Positions 19,416-31,260 of a DNA stretch of 64,000 bases are shown in pieces. Location: positions 78,671 to 142,670 of the forward strand of contig SIRU01000051.1 of the NCBI GenBank assembly GCA_004366385.1. Direction: 5' to 3'. Both the position numbers and the translations under genes were made by a program. The DNA is from Actinomycetota bacterium (GTDB lineage Bacteria; Actinomycetota; Thermoleophilia; Gaiellales; Gaiellaceae). Below the pieces are notes generated by a model that worked only from the letters and a program-made list of their open reading frames with translations, searched no databases and was not told the origin of the DNA. The stretch's first letter is position 1, and each line of letters opens with the position of its first letter.

Positions 19416-20078
19416 CTAACGGACTGCCCGCGCCAGGGTGACCACCTCCACGTACCGCGCGCCGGCACGGCGAAGCGCCGACGCACACTCGTTCACGGTC
19501 GCCCCCGACGTGTAGACGTCGTCGATCACGCAGACGCGTCGAGGCGGGCTCGCACGGGCGACGACGCTGCCGCGGACATTGCGGCGGCGCGCGGCGAGTC
19601 CGAGGCCGCGCTGCCGTTCGAGGCTACGCGTGCGGCGGAGGAGATCCGCGGCCGGGATGCGCCACGCCCGGGCCAGCTCCTCCGCGAGCGCCGTCGGCGC
19701 GACACGGCCGCGGGCGAGCGCGCGCTCGGGGTCACCGGGGACGTGGACGAGGACGTCGGCGGCAGGCGGCGGCACCAGCTCGGCGACGAGCGCTGCCGCC
19801 TCGCGCGCCAGCCGACGGCGCCCGTGCTCCTTCCAGACGCGGACGAAGGTGCGGGCGCTCCCGTCGTACACGAGCGCCGAGCGGGCGCGGACGAACGCGA
19901 GCCGGCGTCCCGAGCACTCTGCGCAGCGGCGGACCGGCCAGGGGCCGGGCGAGCCGCAGCGCTCGCAGAGCGGCGGCCGCAGGCGGGTGAGGCCGTTGCG
20001 GCACCGGTCGCAGAGCACGGCGCCGGGCCGCTCACATACGGCGCAGCGCTCGGGCAGGACGAGAGAGAGCAGGCCCAC
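19416..20078 (-). CDS. comF: ComF-family phosphoribosyltransferase-like protein
   Basis: This 220-residue protein matches ComF, linked to DNA uptake and single-strand DNA handling in competent bacteria. The N-terminus has zinc-finger-like pairs (CAVCERPG, CDRC, CERCGSPG, CAEC). The C-terminus has the PRPP-binding loop of type I phosphoribosyltransferases, RVCVIDDVYTSGAT, preceded by the KQR-like RSLERQRGLG. The start is GTG 20076-20078. It heads the comF-hpf set, upstream of secA as in many Gram-positive genomes. Other competence genes are not in the window, so natural transformation cannot be inferred from this gene alone. Confidence 0.92.
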   Translation of the reverse strand: MGLLSLVLPERCAVCERPGAVLCDRCRNGLTRLRPPLCERCGSPGPWPVRRCAECSGRRLAFVRARSALVYDGSARTFVRVWKEHGRRRLAREAAALVAELVPPPAADVLVHVPGDPERALARGRVAPTALAEELARAWRIPAADLLRRTRSLERQRGLGLAARRRNVRGSVVARASPPRRVCVIDDVYTSGATVNECASALRRAGARYVEVVTLARAVR

Positions 20079-20131
20079 GTCCCGACCGTACGGGCGAACC
20101 GGTCATACGTCTGTGCCGACTTCGCGCCGAA

Positions 20132-21235
20132 TCAGAGCACGGGGGCGGCGAGGAGCTCGCGCAACCCGTCCTGCGAGCGCTCGAGGTCCTCGGGCGTCTT
20201 GATCGGGAAGAAGCGCCCGCGCGGGCCGGAGCGCGGGACCTCGAGGTAGGTCGTCTCGAGGAAGCGCGTGACCTCGTGGTAGACCCGCTCGAGCTGGACG
20301 GCCGCCCGTCCGTCCGTGGTCTTCTCGACGTACAGCCACGTGAGGTCGTACTCGCGGTCGAGCGCGTCCAGGTCGAAGAGCGCGGTGTTCGTGTTGAAGA
20401 CCGGGGTCAGCGACTGGTCGAAGCCCGGCGGGAAGCGCGGCCCCTCGAGCAGCTGGAGCTGCCCGTCGACACGCACGGGCGCCCCGCCGACGTCGCCCTC
20501 CTTGCGCGCCACCTCGACGGTCAGCGGCCGCCCGGCGAGCACGTGCGAGCCGACCACCGCCGGGTCGACGCGCGCGCCGAGGTTGTCCACGTTCGAGACG
20601 GTGACGACGCGGATGCCCCGCCCGCGCAGCGTGTCGAGCACCCCCGAGCGCCGGAGCGCCTCGAAGAGGTCGCCGTGGCCGGGTGCGTACGGCGACGGGC
20701 GGCTGCCGCGGTCGCGGAAGAGGTCGCCGCTCGGCTCGAGCCGCAGCGAGACGAACTGGTTGAAGACGAGCGGCTCGCCGAGCCCGCGCTCGGCGACGAA
20801 CGCACGGATGACCTCGTCCGTGGCGAAGCTCGTCATGAGCGCCGCCGGAATGGTCGCGTCGAGCGCCCGCTCGAGCTCGCGCGTCCGGCCGAGCTTCGCC
20901 TCGAGGAAGCTGAGCCCGTCGACGGCCTCGAGCACGGCCTTCACGACGCCGCCGAAGCGCGTCGCCATCCCGCCCGCGAGCACGACCTGCGCGACCTCGC
21001 CCCGCCGGAGAGCCTCGATCCCAGCCTCGCGCGCCTCGTCGTGGCCGGGCCGGCCGGGCTCTGCGAGCTGCGTCAGGTCGTCGGGCCGCGGCGGCTCGAC
21101 CGTCCCGCGGACGACGTTCGTCTCGGGCGAGAGCTCGCCGCCTGCGACCCGCGCGCGCAACGTCTCGAACAGCTCCTCGTCGAAGCCGAAGCTCTCGAGC
21201 AGCGCGGCGGTCTCGCGGTCGATGCCCTCGATCAT
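20132..21235 (-). CDS. UDP-sugar pyrophosphorylase (UTP-glucose-1-phosphate uridylyltransferase family)
   Basis: This 367-residue protein is of the eukaryote-like UDPGP family, not the GalU type. The nucleotide-binding loop is [18 protein letters not shown] (about residue 84). [14 protein letters not shown] C-terminal residues, [14 protein letters not shown] and [12 protein letters not shown] are further family blocks. It would make UDP-glucose or a related UDP-sugar from UTP and the sugar-1-phosphate. The ATG at 21233-21235 overlaps the mtnA stop by 4 nt (ATGA), so its translation is coupled to mtnA. That pairing with methionine salvage is unusual. UDP-glucose could feed the UDP-glucose dehydrogenase encoded at 25148-27802. 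Confidence 0.85.
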   Translation of the reverse strand: MIEGIDRETAALLESFGFDEELFETLRARVAGGELSPETNVVRGTVEPPRPDDLTQLAEPGRPGHDEAREAGIEALRRGEVAQVVLAGGMATRFGGVVKAVLEAVDGLSFLEAKLGRTRELERALDATIPAALMTSFATDEVIRAFVAERGLGEPLVFNQFVSLRLEPSGDLFRDRGSRPSPYAPGHGDLFEALRRSGVLDTLRGRGIRVVTVSNVDNLGARVDPAVVGSHVLAGRPLTVEVARKEGDVGGAPVRVDGQLQLLEGPRFPPGFDQSLTPVFNTNTALFDLDALDREYDLTWLYVEKTTDGRAAVQLERVYHEVTRFLETTYLEVPRSGPRGRFFPIKTPEDLERSQDGLRELLAAPVL

Positions 21236-22197
21236 CGCGTGCTCCGCACCGGGACAGGGAGCGAGGCCGTGTACGGCGCGCGGTGCAGGCCCTCCTCGGT
21301 CACGATCGCGGCGACCAGCTCGGCGGGGGTCACGTCGAAGGCGGGGTTGCGGGCGGGGAAGCGCGACGAGATCTCGCCGGGGTCGCGCTCCTCGATCGGG
21401 ATGCCCGCGCCGGTCGGGGTGTCGGGGTCGAGCGACGACGTGGGCGCGACGACGTACAGCGGCACCCCGTGGTGCGCGGCCGCGACCGCGAGCGCGTACG
21501 TGCCGACCTTGTTCGCCGTGTCGCCGTTCGCGGCGATGCGGTCGGCGCCGGTGAGGACGGCATCGACCTCGCCGGCTGCCATGAGCGAGGCGGCCGCCGA
21601 GTCCGCGATCACCGAGAACGGGATCCCGAGCTGCTCGAGCTCCCACGCGGTCAGCCGCCCGCCCTGGAGCAGCGGCCGCGTCTCGCCGGCCCACACGTGC
21701 GCGACGAGGCCGTCCTCCCACGCGGCGCGGATCGCACCGAGTGCCGAGCCGTAGCCGCCGGTCGCGAGCGCCCCGGTGTTGCAGTGCGTGTACACGCTCG
21801 ATCCCGGCCGGAGGAGGCCGGCCGCGTGCCGCGCCATCCGCCGGCAGCGCTCGACCTCGGCCTCGTGCAGCGCGAGGGCCCGCTCGGCCGTCGGCTCGGC
21901 GCGCAGCTCGTCGAGCGCCCAGCGCAGGTTCACCGCGGTCGGGCGCGAGGAGACGAGGACGTCGTACGCCGTGTCGAGATCCTCCCCGCGCGCCGCAGCG
22001 AGCGCGAGGCCGTACGCCGCTGCGACGCCGATCGCGGGCGCGCCGCGGATCGCGAGCTCCCGGATCGCCTCCGCGACCTCGGCCGAGGTGCGGCAGCGCA
22101 GCTCCAGCTCTTCGTCCGGCAGGCGCCGCTGGTCGAGGAGGACGACCGCGTCGCGCTCGAGCCGAACGATGCGCTCGGGAGCGAGACCCTGCGTCAC
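21232..22197 (-). CDS. mtnA: S-methyl-5-thioribose-1-phosphate isomerase
   Basis: MtnA converts methylthioribose-1-phosphate to methylthioribulose-1-phosphate in methionine salvage. The 321-residue protein has the family motifs [13 protein letters not shown], the catalytic cysteine in [14 protein letters not shown], and the aspartate in [18 protein letters not shown]. It also has [11 protein letters not shown] and NPAFDVTP near the C-terminus. It is slightly shorter than typical (about 340). Related eIF2B-like isomerases share the fold, but the motif set favours MtnA. The start is GTG 22195-22197. It lies upstream of the UDP-sugar pyrophosphorylase gene, with which it overlaps, and downstream of ahcY, another gene of the SAM cycle. 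Confidence 0.92.
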   Translation of the reverse strand: MTQGLAPERIVRLERDAVVLLDQRRLPDEELELRCRTSAEVAEAIRELAIRGAPAIGVAAAYGLALAAARGEDLDTAYDVLVSSRPTAVNLRWALDELRAEPTAERALALHEAEVERCRRMARHAAGLLRPGSSVYTHCNTGALATGGYGSALGAIRAAWEDGLVAHVWAGETRPLLQGGRLTAWELEQLGIPFSVIADSAAASLMAAGEVDAVLTGADRIAANGDTANKVGTYALAVAAAHHGVPLYVVAPTSSLDPDTPTGAGIPIEERDPGEISSRFPARNPAFDVTPAELVAAIVTEEGLHRAPYTASLPVPVRSTR

Positions 22198-22215
22198 TGC
22201 CGTGAGCCGGCGTGC

Positions 22216-22316
22216 GTGGCCGGAGCCGGGCTACGCCCGGCGGGAGGCCGAGCGCGGCCCGTTCCACGAGCGGCGCCGAAGGAGGGGGCCCGTGGGGGAA
22301 CCATGGGTTCCCCCAC
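22216..22316. repeat. Dispersed intergenic repeat with terminal palindrome, copy 2
   Basis: This is the second copy of the element at 14501-14597. The shared order is a GCCGGGC inverted repeat, GGGAGG-CGAGCGCGG, a GAAGGAGGGGGC stretch and the palindrome GTGGGGGAACC / GGGTTCCCCCAC at 22292-22316. It ends 2 nt before the ahcY stop on the minus strand, the same placement as copy 1 relative to secA. It fills almost all of the ahcY-mtnA gap. Confidence 0.65.
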
Positions 22317-22318
22317 GA

Positions 22319-25147
<2,829 letters not shown>

Positions 25148-25151
<4 letters not shown>

Positions 25152-27802
25152 GCGGCACCTCGCCCGATGCCCTCGTACTCGAAGCCGGCCGCACGCAGCG
25201 CCTCCGGGTCGAGCGCGTTCCGCCCGTCCACGAGCAGCCGGTTCCGCATCCTCGCCCCCGCCGCCGCCCAGTCGAGCTCGCGGAGCTCGGGCCACTCGGT
25301 GACGACGACGGCCGCGTCCGCGCCGTCGAGCGCGTCGAGCGCGGAGTCGGCGATCGCGACGCCGTCGAGGTGCGCGCGCCCGTCCGCGATCGGGTCCCAC
25401 GCGCTCACGTCCGCGCCCTCGGCCTGGAGCCGAGCCGCCAGTACGAGGCTCGGCGCCTCGCGCATGTCGTCCGTCCCCGGCTTGAACGCGAGCCCGAGCA
25501 GCGCGACCTTCTTCCCGCGCAGCGAGCCGAGCTGCCGCTCGAGCTTGCCGACGACGCGCCGCTTCTGGAGCTCGTTCACCTCGATGACCGCGTTCAGGAG
25601 CTGGAAGCTGTAGCCGGAGTTCGCCGCGAGCTGCTTGAGCGCGAGCGAGTCCTTGGGAAAGCAGTTCGAGGTGACGAGGCCGCCGGTCGTGACGAAGGTG
25701 TGCGTCGGCGGAACCTCCAGGGAGTAGACGAAGCCCGAGAAGGGGCGGCGCACGACGTCGACGACCCGCACCCAGGCGGCGTTGTCCTGCCGCCGGTACC
25801 CCGTGGGACGAGTGCGCTTCGTCTGCCTGCCGATCGAGTCGAGGACTCGCCGGCTGTCCCGCCCGGGCACGAGATCGAGGCAGCGCTCGATCTGGTCGGC
25901 GCCCGAGACGACGAGCCAGTACGTGTCCGTCGTCGACTTCGACGTGCGGCCGACCTTCAGGCGCGCCACAATCCCGAGCTCGCCGAGGAGGCGGAGGATC
26001 CCGTCCGCGAGCTCCCGGCTCACCGTCCCGTACTCGAGCACCACGCTCGGGCCGCCGGCGACGAGCGACCACGACCCGTCGCCGAGCCAGAGGCCGGACA
26101 GCAGCGCGCGCTTGTGCGCCTCGGGCTCGCTCCAGATCGCGTCCGGCAGGCGCTGGTCGTAGCAGGTGCGGCCGAGACCGAGCTCGTGCAGCCACCACGT
26201 TGCGAGCAGCCGCGAGCTGACGCTCACCGTCCTCGAGGTCGGCGCCTGCCGGACGCTCGCCTTCACACCGAGGCGCGACCAGAAGGACTCCACCTCGTCC
26301 ACGAGGTCGTCCTCGTCCGTCGGGTGGAACGACCACTGGAGCCGCACGCGTCGGCTCTCGCTGTCGACGGCGCAATGGCCCTCGGCGAGGTAGAGCCCGA
26401 CCACTCGCCAGAGCGCCGTCGTCGACGGGAGCCCTGCCGGCACATAGGTGCCGTTCCTCGCGGTGCCGAAGGAGGCGTCCTCGAGCTCGACGTCGAGCAG
26501 TGCCGCCTCGTGGAGCCGCAGCGCACCCGACCTGAGGATGTCGTGCGGCCTCGCTGCCGCCCGCGGATGCTGGACGAGCGTCGTGGCCGACCGGAGCCCG
26601 GCCGTCCCAGGCGACTCGAGCTCGGCTCGGTGCGGCCGCACGATGACGCGCGAGGGCTCGAGCCCTGGACGGTCGACCGCGTCGAGGATGCGGAGCGGCC
26701 GAGCGCGCGACGCAGGCGGCGCAGGCCCGGTCGCGATCGGGAGCCAGTCGTCGCTCGTGAGCTCCTCGGCGAGCTTGCGGCCGTTCTGGGTCACGAACGG
26801 ATGGTCGGGCGTGCAGCGCACGCGGCGGCCCATCTTCGTCCGCACCTCGACGATCTCGCCCGCGTACGGGCGCCGCGTGAGCAGCTCGACCGAGTGGAGC
26901 TCAGGCCCGTCGCCGCCGGGGCGCCAGGTCAGGATCTCGAGCTCGTCGCCCGGCTCCGTCTCCTCGTAGAGACGCTCGAGCGTGACGAGTCGCGTCCGCC
27001 CGCCCGCCCGTACGAGCACGGTCTCGTCCCCGGCGAGGCACGACCCGCCGTAGCCGATCCCCGCGCGCAGGAACGCGGGGCCGATGCGGTGGTCGAGGCC
27101 GATGCCCTCGGCGACCGTGAGCACGTCGGCACCCGTCGCCTCGCACACGTTCGCGATCTCGTTGATGAAGGAGATGCGGGTGACGAGGGCCGCGTTCGCG
27201 GCGAGCTTGATCATCTCCGCGGAGGGGACGTCGCTGCGCACGACCGGCGCGTCGATCCCCGCGTGCAGGCGCTCGACGACGTCGCCGTCGGCCGCCTCGA
27301 ACGCGCCGATCACGATGCGATCCGGGTGCATGAAGTCGTGGACGGCCGTCCCCTCGGCCGTGAACTCAGGATTCGACACGTAGCCGACGTGCTCGAGACC
27401 CCGCTCGTTCAGGCGGTGGCGGACGGCGGCGCCGGTCCCGACGGGCACGGTGCTCTTCATCGCGAGGACGATCCGGCGGTCGACGCGCGGCAGCTCGTCC
27501 ACGACCGTCCACACCGCGCTCAGGTCGGCGTCGCCGGAGGCGGTCGGCGGTGTCCCCACCGCCACGAAGACGACCTCGGCGTCCTCGAGCGCCTCGGCGA
27601 CCTCGGTCGTGAAGCGGAGCCGCTCCGCGTTCCGGTGCAGGAGCTCGTCCAGTCCCGGCTCGTGGATCGGGACCTCGCTCTGCCGCAGCCCGTCCACCTT
27701 CGCGCGCACGATGTCCCGCACGACGACCTCGTGCCCGAGGTCGGCGAGGCAGGCGCCGGTGACGAGGCCGACGTAGCCGGCGCCGAAGACCGCGACGCGC
27801 AT
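25148..27802 (-). CDS. ugd: UDP-glucose 6-dehydrogenase containing an intein
   Basis: UDP-glucose dehydrogenase oxidises UDP-glucose to UDP-glucuronate with two NAD. The reading frame of 884 codons is about twice the family length, because residues 255-713 form an intein. The N-extein (1-254) has the Rossmann motif VFGAGYVGLVTGACLA, FVAVGTPP, KSTVPVGTG, SNPEFTAEGTAVHDFMHPDRIVIG and the lysine/asparagine block EMIKLAANAALVTRISFINE. The C-extein (714-884) starts CFPKDSLALKQLAANSGY, where C714 is the catalytic cysteine, and has the UDP-binding LGLAFKPGTDDMREAPS. Splicing would give a 425-residue enzyme of normal size. The start ATG is 27800-27802. It lies 9 nt after the LCP gene and overlaps the nucleotidyltransferase gene (GTGA). 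Confidence 0.95.
25664..27040 (-). mobile_element. Class 1 intein with LAGLIDADG homing endonuclease, in ugd
   Basis: The 459-residue insert begins with Cys (CLAGDETVLVRAGG, block A), has block B (RCTPDHPF with T and H at precursor residues 331 and 334), and ends with VYSLEVPPTHTF...GGLVTSN just before Cys. It carries two dodecapeptide motifs, VVGLYLAEGH (467-476) and LLSGLWLGDGSW (567-578), of a DOD homing endonuclease. That makes it a full-length, potentially mobile intein. The penultimate residue is Ser rather than the usual His, which may slow asparagine cyclisation. It sits between Ser254 and the catalytic Cys714, so the enzyme should be inactive until splicing. The reading frame is intact throughout. 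Confidence 0.94.
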
Positions 27803-27811
27803 GGCCCTAAC

Positions 27812-29752
27812 CTAACGGCGGGCCGGGGCGGGAAGGGGCCTGAGCCCCTTCGCGATCGCGAGCATCGTCTCGTTCGAGAGCCGGTCGAGCAGCGTGTTCA
27901 CGACCCAGTACTGCCCGTGCTTGGTCTTGAGCACGACCATGTGCAGCTTCGGCCCGTCGTAGTAGAGGTCGTAGATCCTGCCCTTGATCCGGCGCGTGAG
28001 GCTCTTGTCGCCCAGCACCGGCGCCTCGTCCCAGTCGGACATCTGCACGCCCCAGTACTCGTTCCCGCTCGTCCTGAACACGAGCCGGACGGCACGCTGC
28101 TTCCCGTCCGGGTCGATCGCGTAGCGCCGGATCGGCTTCGTCCGGTCGACCCAGGAGCTCCGCTCGATCACGGACGGCACCATGAGCGGGAAGTCGACGT
28201 TGCGCCGCTCCCGCAGCAGCAGGTCCTTCGACGCCCTGGGCGCGAAGATGACGCTCGCCCGCTCCCGCTTCGGCGTCTGGTCGATCGGCGCCGAGGCGAG
28301 CTTGTCGTGGAACGTCTGGCCGACGACGACGGTGACCATCGCGCCGTTCGAGAGCTCCGCGATGACCGGCGGCAGCCGCTTCAGCTCCGCCGAGCCGAAC
28401 AGGTTCACGACCTTGTCGGCCGCCTCGCGCGAGCGGCGGACGCTCGGGTCGAAGTAGACCTGCGTGCGGAAGTAGTCGAAGCGGGGAGCGTTCGCCGGCA
28501 GCCCGTTCGGCGGCGTCAGGATCTGGTACCCGCGCTCGGAGAGCAGGTAGCCGGCGTTCGAGGCCGACCCCGTGACGCCGTTCCCGTTCAGCACGGTGAT
28601 CGAGGTCTCGCGCGGCGCCGGCGCGTTCAGCTTCACCTTCTCGCCGAGGGCGACCGCCGTCGCCTTCTTGGACGACTCGACGTCCGGATGCGTGAACGTC
28701 TGGACGGCCCGGGTGACGTTCTCGTGCGCGGTCGTCAGCTCGGCGGAGCCCTCGAGCCCCTCGATCCTGCTCTGGAACACGCGGCCACGCGGGAGCCCGT
28801 ACGCGAACAGCGCATAGGACAGCACGGTGCGCGGCTCGACGTTCTCGCCGCCGCCCTGCGCGACCTCGACGTTCTTCGTGATCGCGTTGACGACCTTCGG
28901 CAACGCCGTCGGCGCGAAGCTCTCCTGGATCTGGCTCTTGAAGGCCTTCACGAACTGCTGCTGGCGCGCGACGCGGTACAGGTCGGAGTCCGTGTGGCGG
29001 TAACGGACGTAGTCGAGCGTCCGGCGCCCGTTCAGCTTCTGGTAGCCGGGCCAGAGGTCGATCGTCGCGTAGCCGTACGGGCCGCCCTTGTCGTTGAAGT
29101 AGCGGCGGTCGATGTCGATCCAGGCGCCGCCGAGCCGGTCGACGATCTCGCGGAACCCGCGGAAGTTCACGGTGATGAGGTAGTTGATCGGGAGCCCCGT
29201 GAGGTTCTTCACCGTGTTCAGCGAGCCCTGCGGGCCGCAGGCCGAGTACGCATGCGCGATCTTGTCCGTGTACGGCGTGCCGCCCGGGCAGTGGATCTCG
29301 GTGACGAGGTCGCGCGGGAAGGAGAGCAGCGAGATCGAGTCGGACTCGGGATCGGCGCGCATGAGCATGAGCGTGTCCGAGCGCGACGGTGCGCCCTCCC
29401 CGTCCGTGGCGCGCCGGTCGTAGCCGATGACGAGGGCGACGGCCGGCTGCCCGGGGAGCGGGACGACGAGCTGGCGCGCTGCGCGCTTCACCTCGGGCGT
29501 CTTCGCTGCGACGGCGGCGACGGACTCGTGGAAGTAGAGGTAGGCGCCTCCCGCCGCGCCGGCGGCGAAGACGAGCACGCCGAGGCCGAGGAAGAGGGCG
29601 ACGCGGCCGAGGAGGCCGAGCCGCGAGCGGCGTGCGGGCGGCGGCTGCCGGTAGACGCTCATCGGCGTCGCGGCGCCCGGCGGGAGAACCGGTCTCCCGT
29701 TCCCGTTCTGCGGCGCCCCGCGCCCCAGGCCTCTCTTCAGAGTCGTTCGCAT
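27812..29752 (-). CDS. LytR-CpsA-Psr (LCP) family cell-wall glycan ligase with C-terminal extension
   Basis: This 646-residue protein has a basic cytoplasmic tail and one membrane helix (about residues 45-74), followed by a large extracellular part. The LCP domain contains SRSDTLMLMRADP, SFPRDLVTEIHCPGG, DKIAHAYSACGPQGSLNTV and the DYVRYRHTDSDLYRVARQQ motif. Its arginines and aspartates bind the polyprenyl pyrophosphate. A LytR_C-like domain follows (TSITVLNGNGVTGSASNAGYLLSERGYQI). A further 150 residues have no clear family. LCP enzymes transfer glycans from lipid carriers to peptidoglycan. The start is ATG 29750-29752. The ugd gene follows after 9 nt, so the glycan precursor and ligase genes are co-expressed. 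Confidence 0.93.
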   Translation of the reverse strand: MRTTLKRGLGRGAPQNGNGRPVLPPGAATPMSVYRQPPPARRSRLGLLGRVALFLGLGVLVFAAGAAGGAYLYFHESVAAVAAKTPEVKRAARQLVVPLPGQPAVALVIGYDRRATDGEGAPSRSDTLMLMRADPESDSISLLSFPRDLVTEIHCPGGTPYTDKIAHAYSACGPQGSLNTVKNLTGLPINYLITVNFRGFREIVDRLGGAWIDIDRRYFNDKGGPYGYATIDLWPGYQKLNGRRTLDYVRYRHTDSDLYRVARQQQFVKAFKSQIQESFAPTALPKVVNAITKNVEVAQGGGENVEPRTVLSYALFAYGLPRGRVFQSRIEGLEGSAELTTAHENVTRAVQTFTHPDVESSKKATAVALGEKVKLNAPAPRETSITVLNGNGVTGSASNAGYLLSERGYQILTPPNGLPANAPRFDYFRTQVYFDPSVRRSREAADKVVNLFGSAELKRLPPVIAELSNGAMVTVVVGQTFHDKLASAPIDQTPKRERASVIFAPRASKDLLLRERRNVDFPLMVPSVIERSSWVDRTKPIRRYAIDPDGKQRAVRLVFRTSGNEYWGVQMSDWDEAPVLGDKSLTRRIKGRIYDLYYDGPKLHMVVLKTKHGQYWVVNTLLDRLSNETMLAIAKGLRPLPAPARR

Positions 29753-29826
29753 ACGCCGACGAGCGCCGTCAGGCGCCCGGTCGCGGAGGATACCGGAGGC
29801 CTCTGTCGGCTCCCGTGTCGCACGCG

Positions 29827-30951
29827 TTACGCCTGCGCGGGCGCGAGCGCTGCGAGGGCGTCGGCGAGGAAGGCGATCTCCTCGGGCGTCCCGACCGTGA
29901 TCCGCAGCGCGTCCGGTGCGCCGAACGGGCCCATCGGCCGGACGATCACGCCTCGGTGCAACAGCTCGCGGTTCAGGGCGTCGGCGTCGCCGACCCGCAC
30001 GAAGAGGAAGTTCGCGACCGCAGGTCCCACGGGGTCGAAGCCGTGCTCGCGCAGCGTGGACTGGAGCAGGGCCATCGCCTCGCGGTTGGTCTCGCGCCGG
30101 CGTGTGATCTCGGCCGCGTCGTCGAGGCTCGCGAGCGCCGCCTCCTGCCCGGCCGAGGTCACGTCGAACGCGCGGCGCACCTTCCCGATCGCGGTGACCA
30201 GCTCCGGCGGCCCGATCCCGTACCCGACGCGCAGCGCCGCGAGGCCGTAGATCTTCGAGAACGTCCGCAGCACCAGCACCTGCCGGCCGGCCTTGAAGTA
30301 CTCCTCGATCGCGTCCGGGTAGTCCGGGTCGTCGATGTACTCGAGGTACGCCTGGTCGAGCACGGTGAGCACGTGCGGCGGGACGCGCTCGAACCACGCG
30401 TCGAGCTCGGCGCGCGTGGAGGTCGTGCCGGTCGGGTTGTTCGGCGCGGCGATGAAGGCCAGCTTCGTGCGCTCGGTGATCGCGTCCAGCAGCTCGTCGA
30501 GGTCGAAGCGGTCGTCACGGAGCGGCACGCGCACGGGCACGGCCGCGACCTTCAGCGGGTCGAGGACGTAGCTCGGGAAGGACGGCCAGCCGGTGACGAC
30601 CTCGTCGCCGGGGTCGAGGCACGAGAGCGCCGTGTACCCGATGACCGCGTCCGCGCCGGCGCACACGGTGACCTCCTCGAAGTGGACACCGTGGAGCTCC
30701 GCGAGCGCGTGCCGCAACCGGTACGCACCGCCATCGGGGTAGCGGTTGTACTCGAGCGAGGCCCGCTCGAGCGCCTCGAGCGCCGCCGGGAACGGCCCGA
30801 ACGGCCCCTCGTTCGAGGCGAGCTTGACGACGCGCTCGAGCCCGAGCTCCCGCTGGACCTCCTCGACCGGCTTGCCCGGCTCGTACGGGACCAGCCCGTC
30901 GAGGGACGGTCGGATCGGCGTCGTGTCCCCCTCGGCCGCTCGGCGACTCAC
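29827..30951 (-). CDS. hisC: Histidinol-phosphate aminotransferase
   Basis: This 374-residue pyridoxal-phosphate aminotransferase is of fold type I. Hallmarks are KLASNEGPFGP near the N-terminus, NNPTGTTSTRAEL, DQAYLEYID and the PLP lysine in TFSKIYGLAALRVGYG. The C-terminal SNFLFVR-like block (VANFLFVRVGDADALN) and VRPMGPFG also fit HisC. No other histidine biosynthesis genes lie nearby, so an aromatic amino acid or other prephenate role is possible. The GTG at 30949-30951 overlaps the stop of the upstream membrane protein gene (GTGA). Confidence 0.88.
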   Translation of the reverse strand: MSRRAAEGDTTPIRPSLDGLVPYEPGKPVEEVQRELGLERVVKLASNEGPFGPFPAALEALERASLEYNRYPDGGAYRLRHALAELHGVHFEEVTVCAGADAVIGYTALSCLDPGDEVVTGWPSFPSYVLDPLKVAAVPVRVPLRDDRFDLDELLDAITERTKLAFIAAPNNPTGTTSTRAELDAWFERVPPHVLTVLDQAYLEYIDDPDYPDAIEEYFKAGRQVLVLRTFSKIYGLAALRVGYGIGPPELVTAIGKVRRAFDVTSAGQEAALASLDDAAEITRRRETNREAMALLQSTLREHGFDPVGPAVANFLFVRVGDADALNRELLHRGVIVRPMGPFGAPDALRITVGTPEEIAFLADALAALAPAQA

Positions 30952-31232
30952 GTCGCCGGGAGCGGCTCCGGCGCCGTGACGTACTCGCCGACGATCTCGC
31001 TGTCGTCGTCGCCGACCGCGTAGCCCTGGAGACTGTGCCCCTCCTCGCCCGAGCGGCGATGGAGGACGGCGGCGATCGCGGCCACGATGCCGACGGAGAC
31101 GACGCCGAGCGTGACGACGGCGGCGATCTTCGCGCTCCTGCGCCTGCGCTGCTTGCGGCGCTCGAGAGCCCGCTGAGCGGCCTTCAGCGTGATGAAGCCG
31201 ACGAGTGCGTTCCGCTTGTTGAAGACGGTCAC
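30948..31232 (-). CDS. Small single-pass membrane protein, unknown function
   Basis: From the GTG at 31230-31232, preceded by TCAGGAC, this gives 94 residues. It has a basic N-terminal segment (QRALERRKQRRRRSAK), one strong hydrophobic helix (AAVVTLGVVSVGIVAAIAAVL), and an acidic tail (GDDDSEIVGEYVTAPEP). The positive-inside rule puts the N-terminus in the cytoplasm. Its stop overlaps the hisC start by 4 nt. No family is recognised. Confidence 0.7.
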   Translation of the reverse strand: MTVFNKRNALVGFITLKAAQRALERRKQRRRRSAKIAAVVTLGVVSVGIVAAIAAVLHRRSGEEGHSLQGYAVGDDDSEIVGEYVTAPEPLPAT

Positions 31233-31260
31233 GTCCTGAGGGTAACGAACCTGGGCGAGG

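Noticed and set aside
25370..30250. Open frame of more than 1600 codons antisense to ugd and the LCP gene
   Set aside because: It has a low-complexity translation with no family and is opposite genes with clear homologues.
27812..30397. A much longer LCP protein reading upstream into hisC
   Set aside because: The extra frame is antiparallel-shadow sequence of hisC; the basic tail plus membrane helix start fits ATG 29750-29752.
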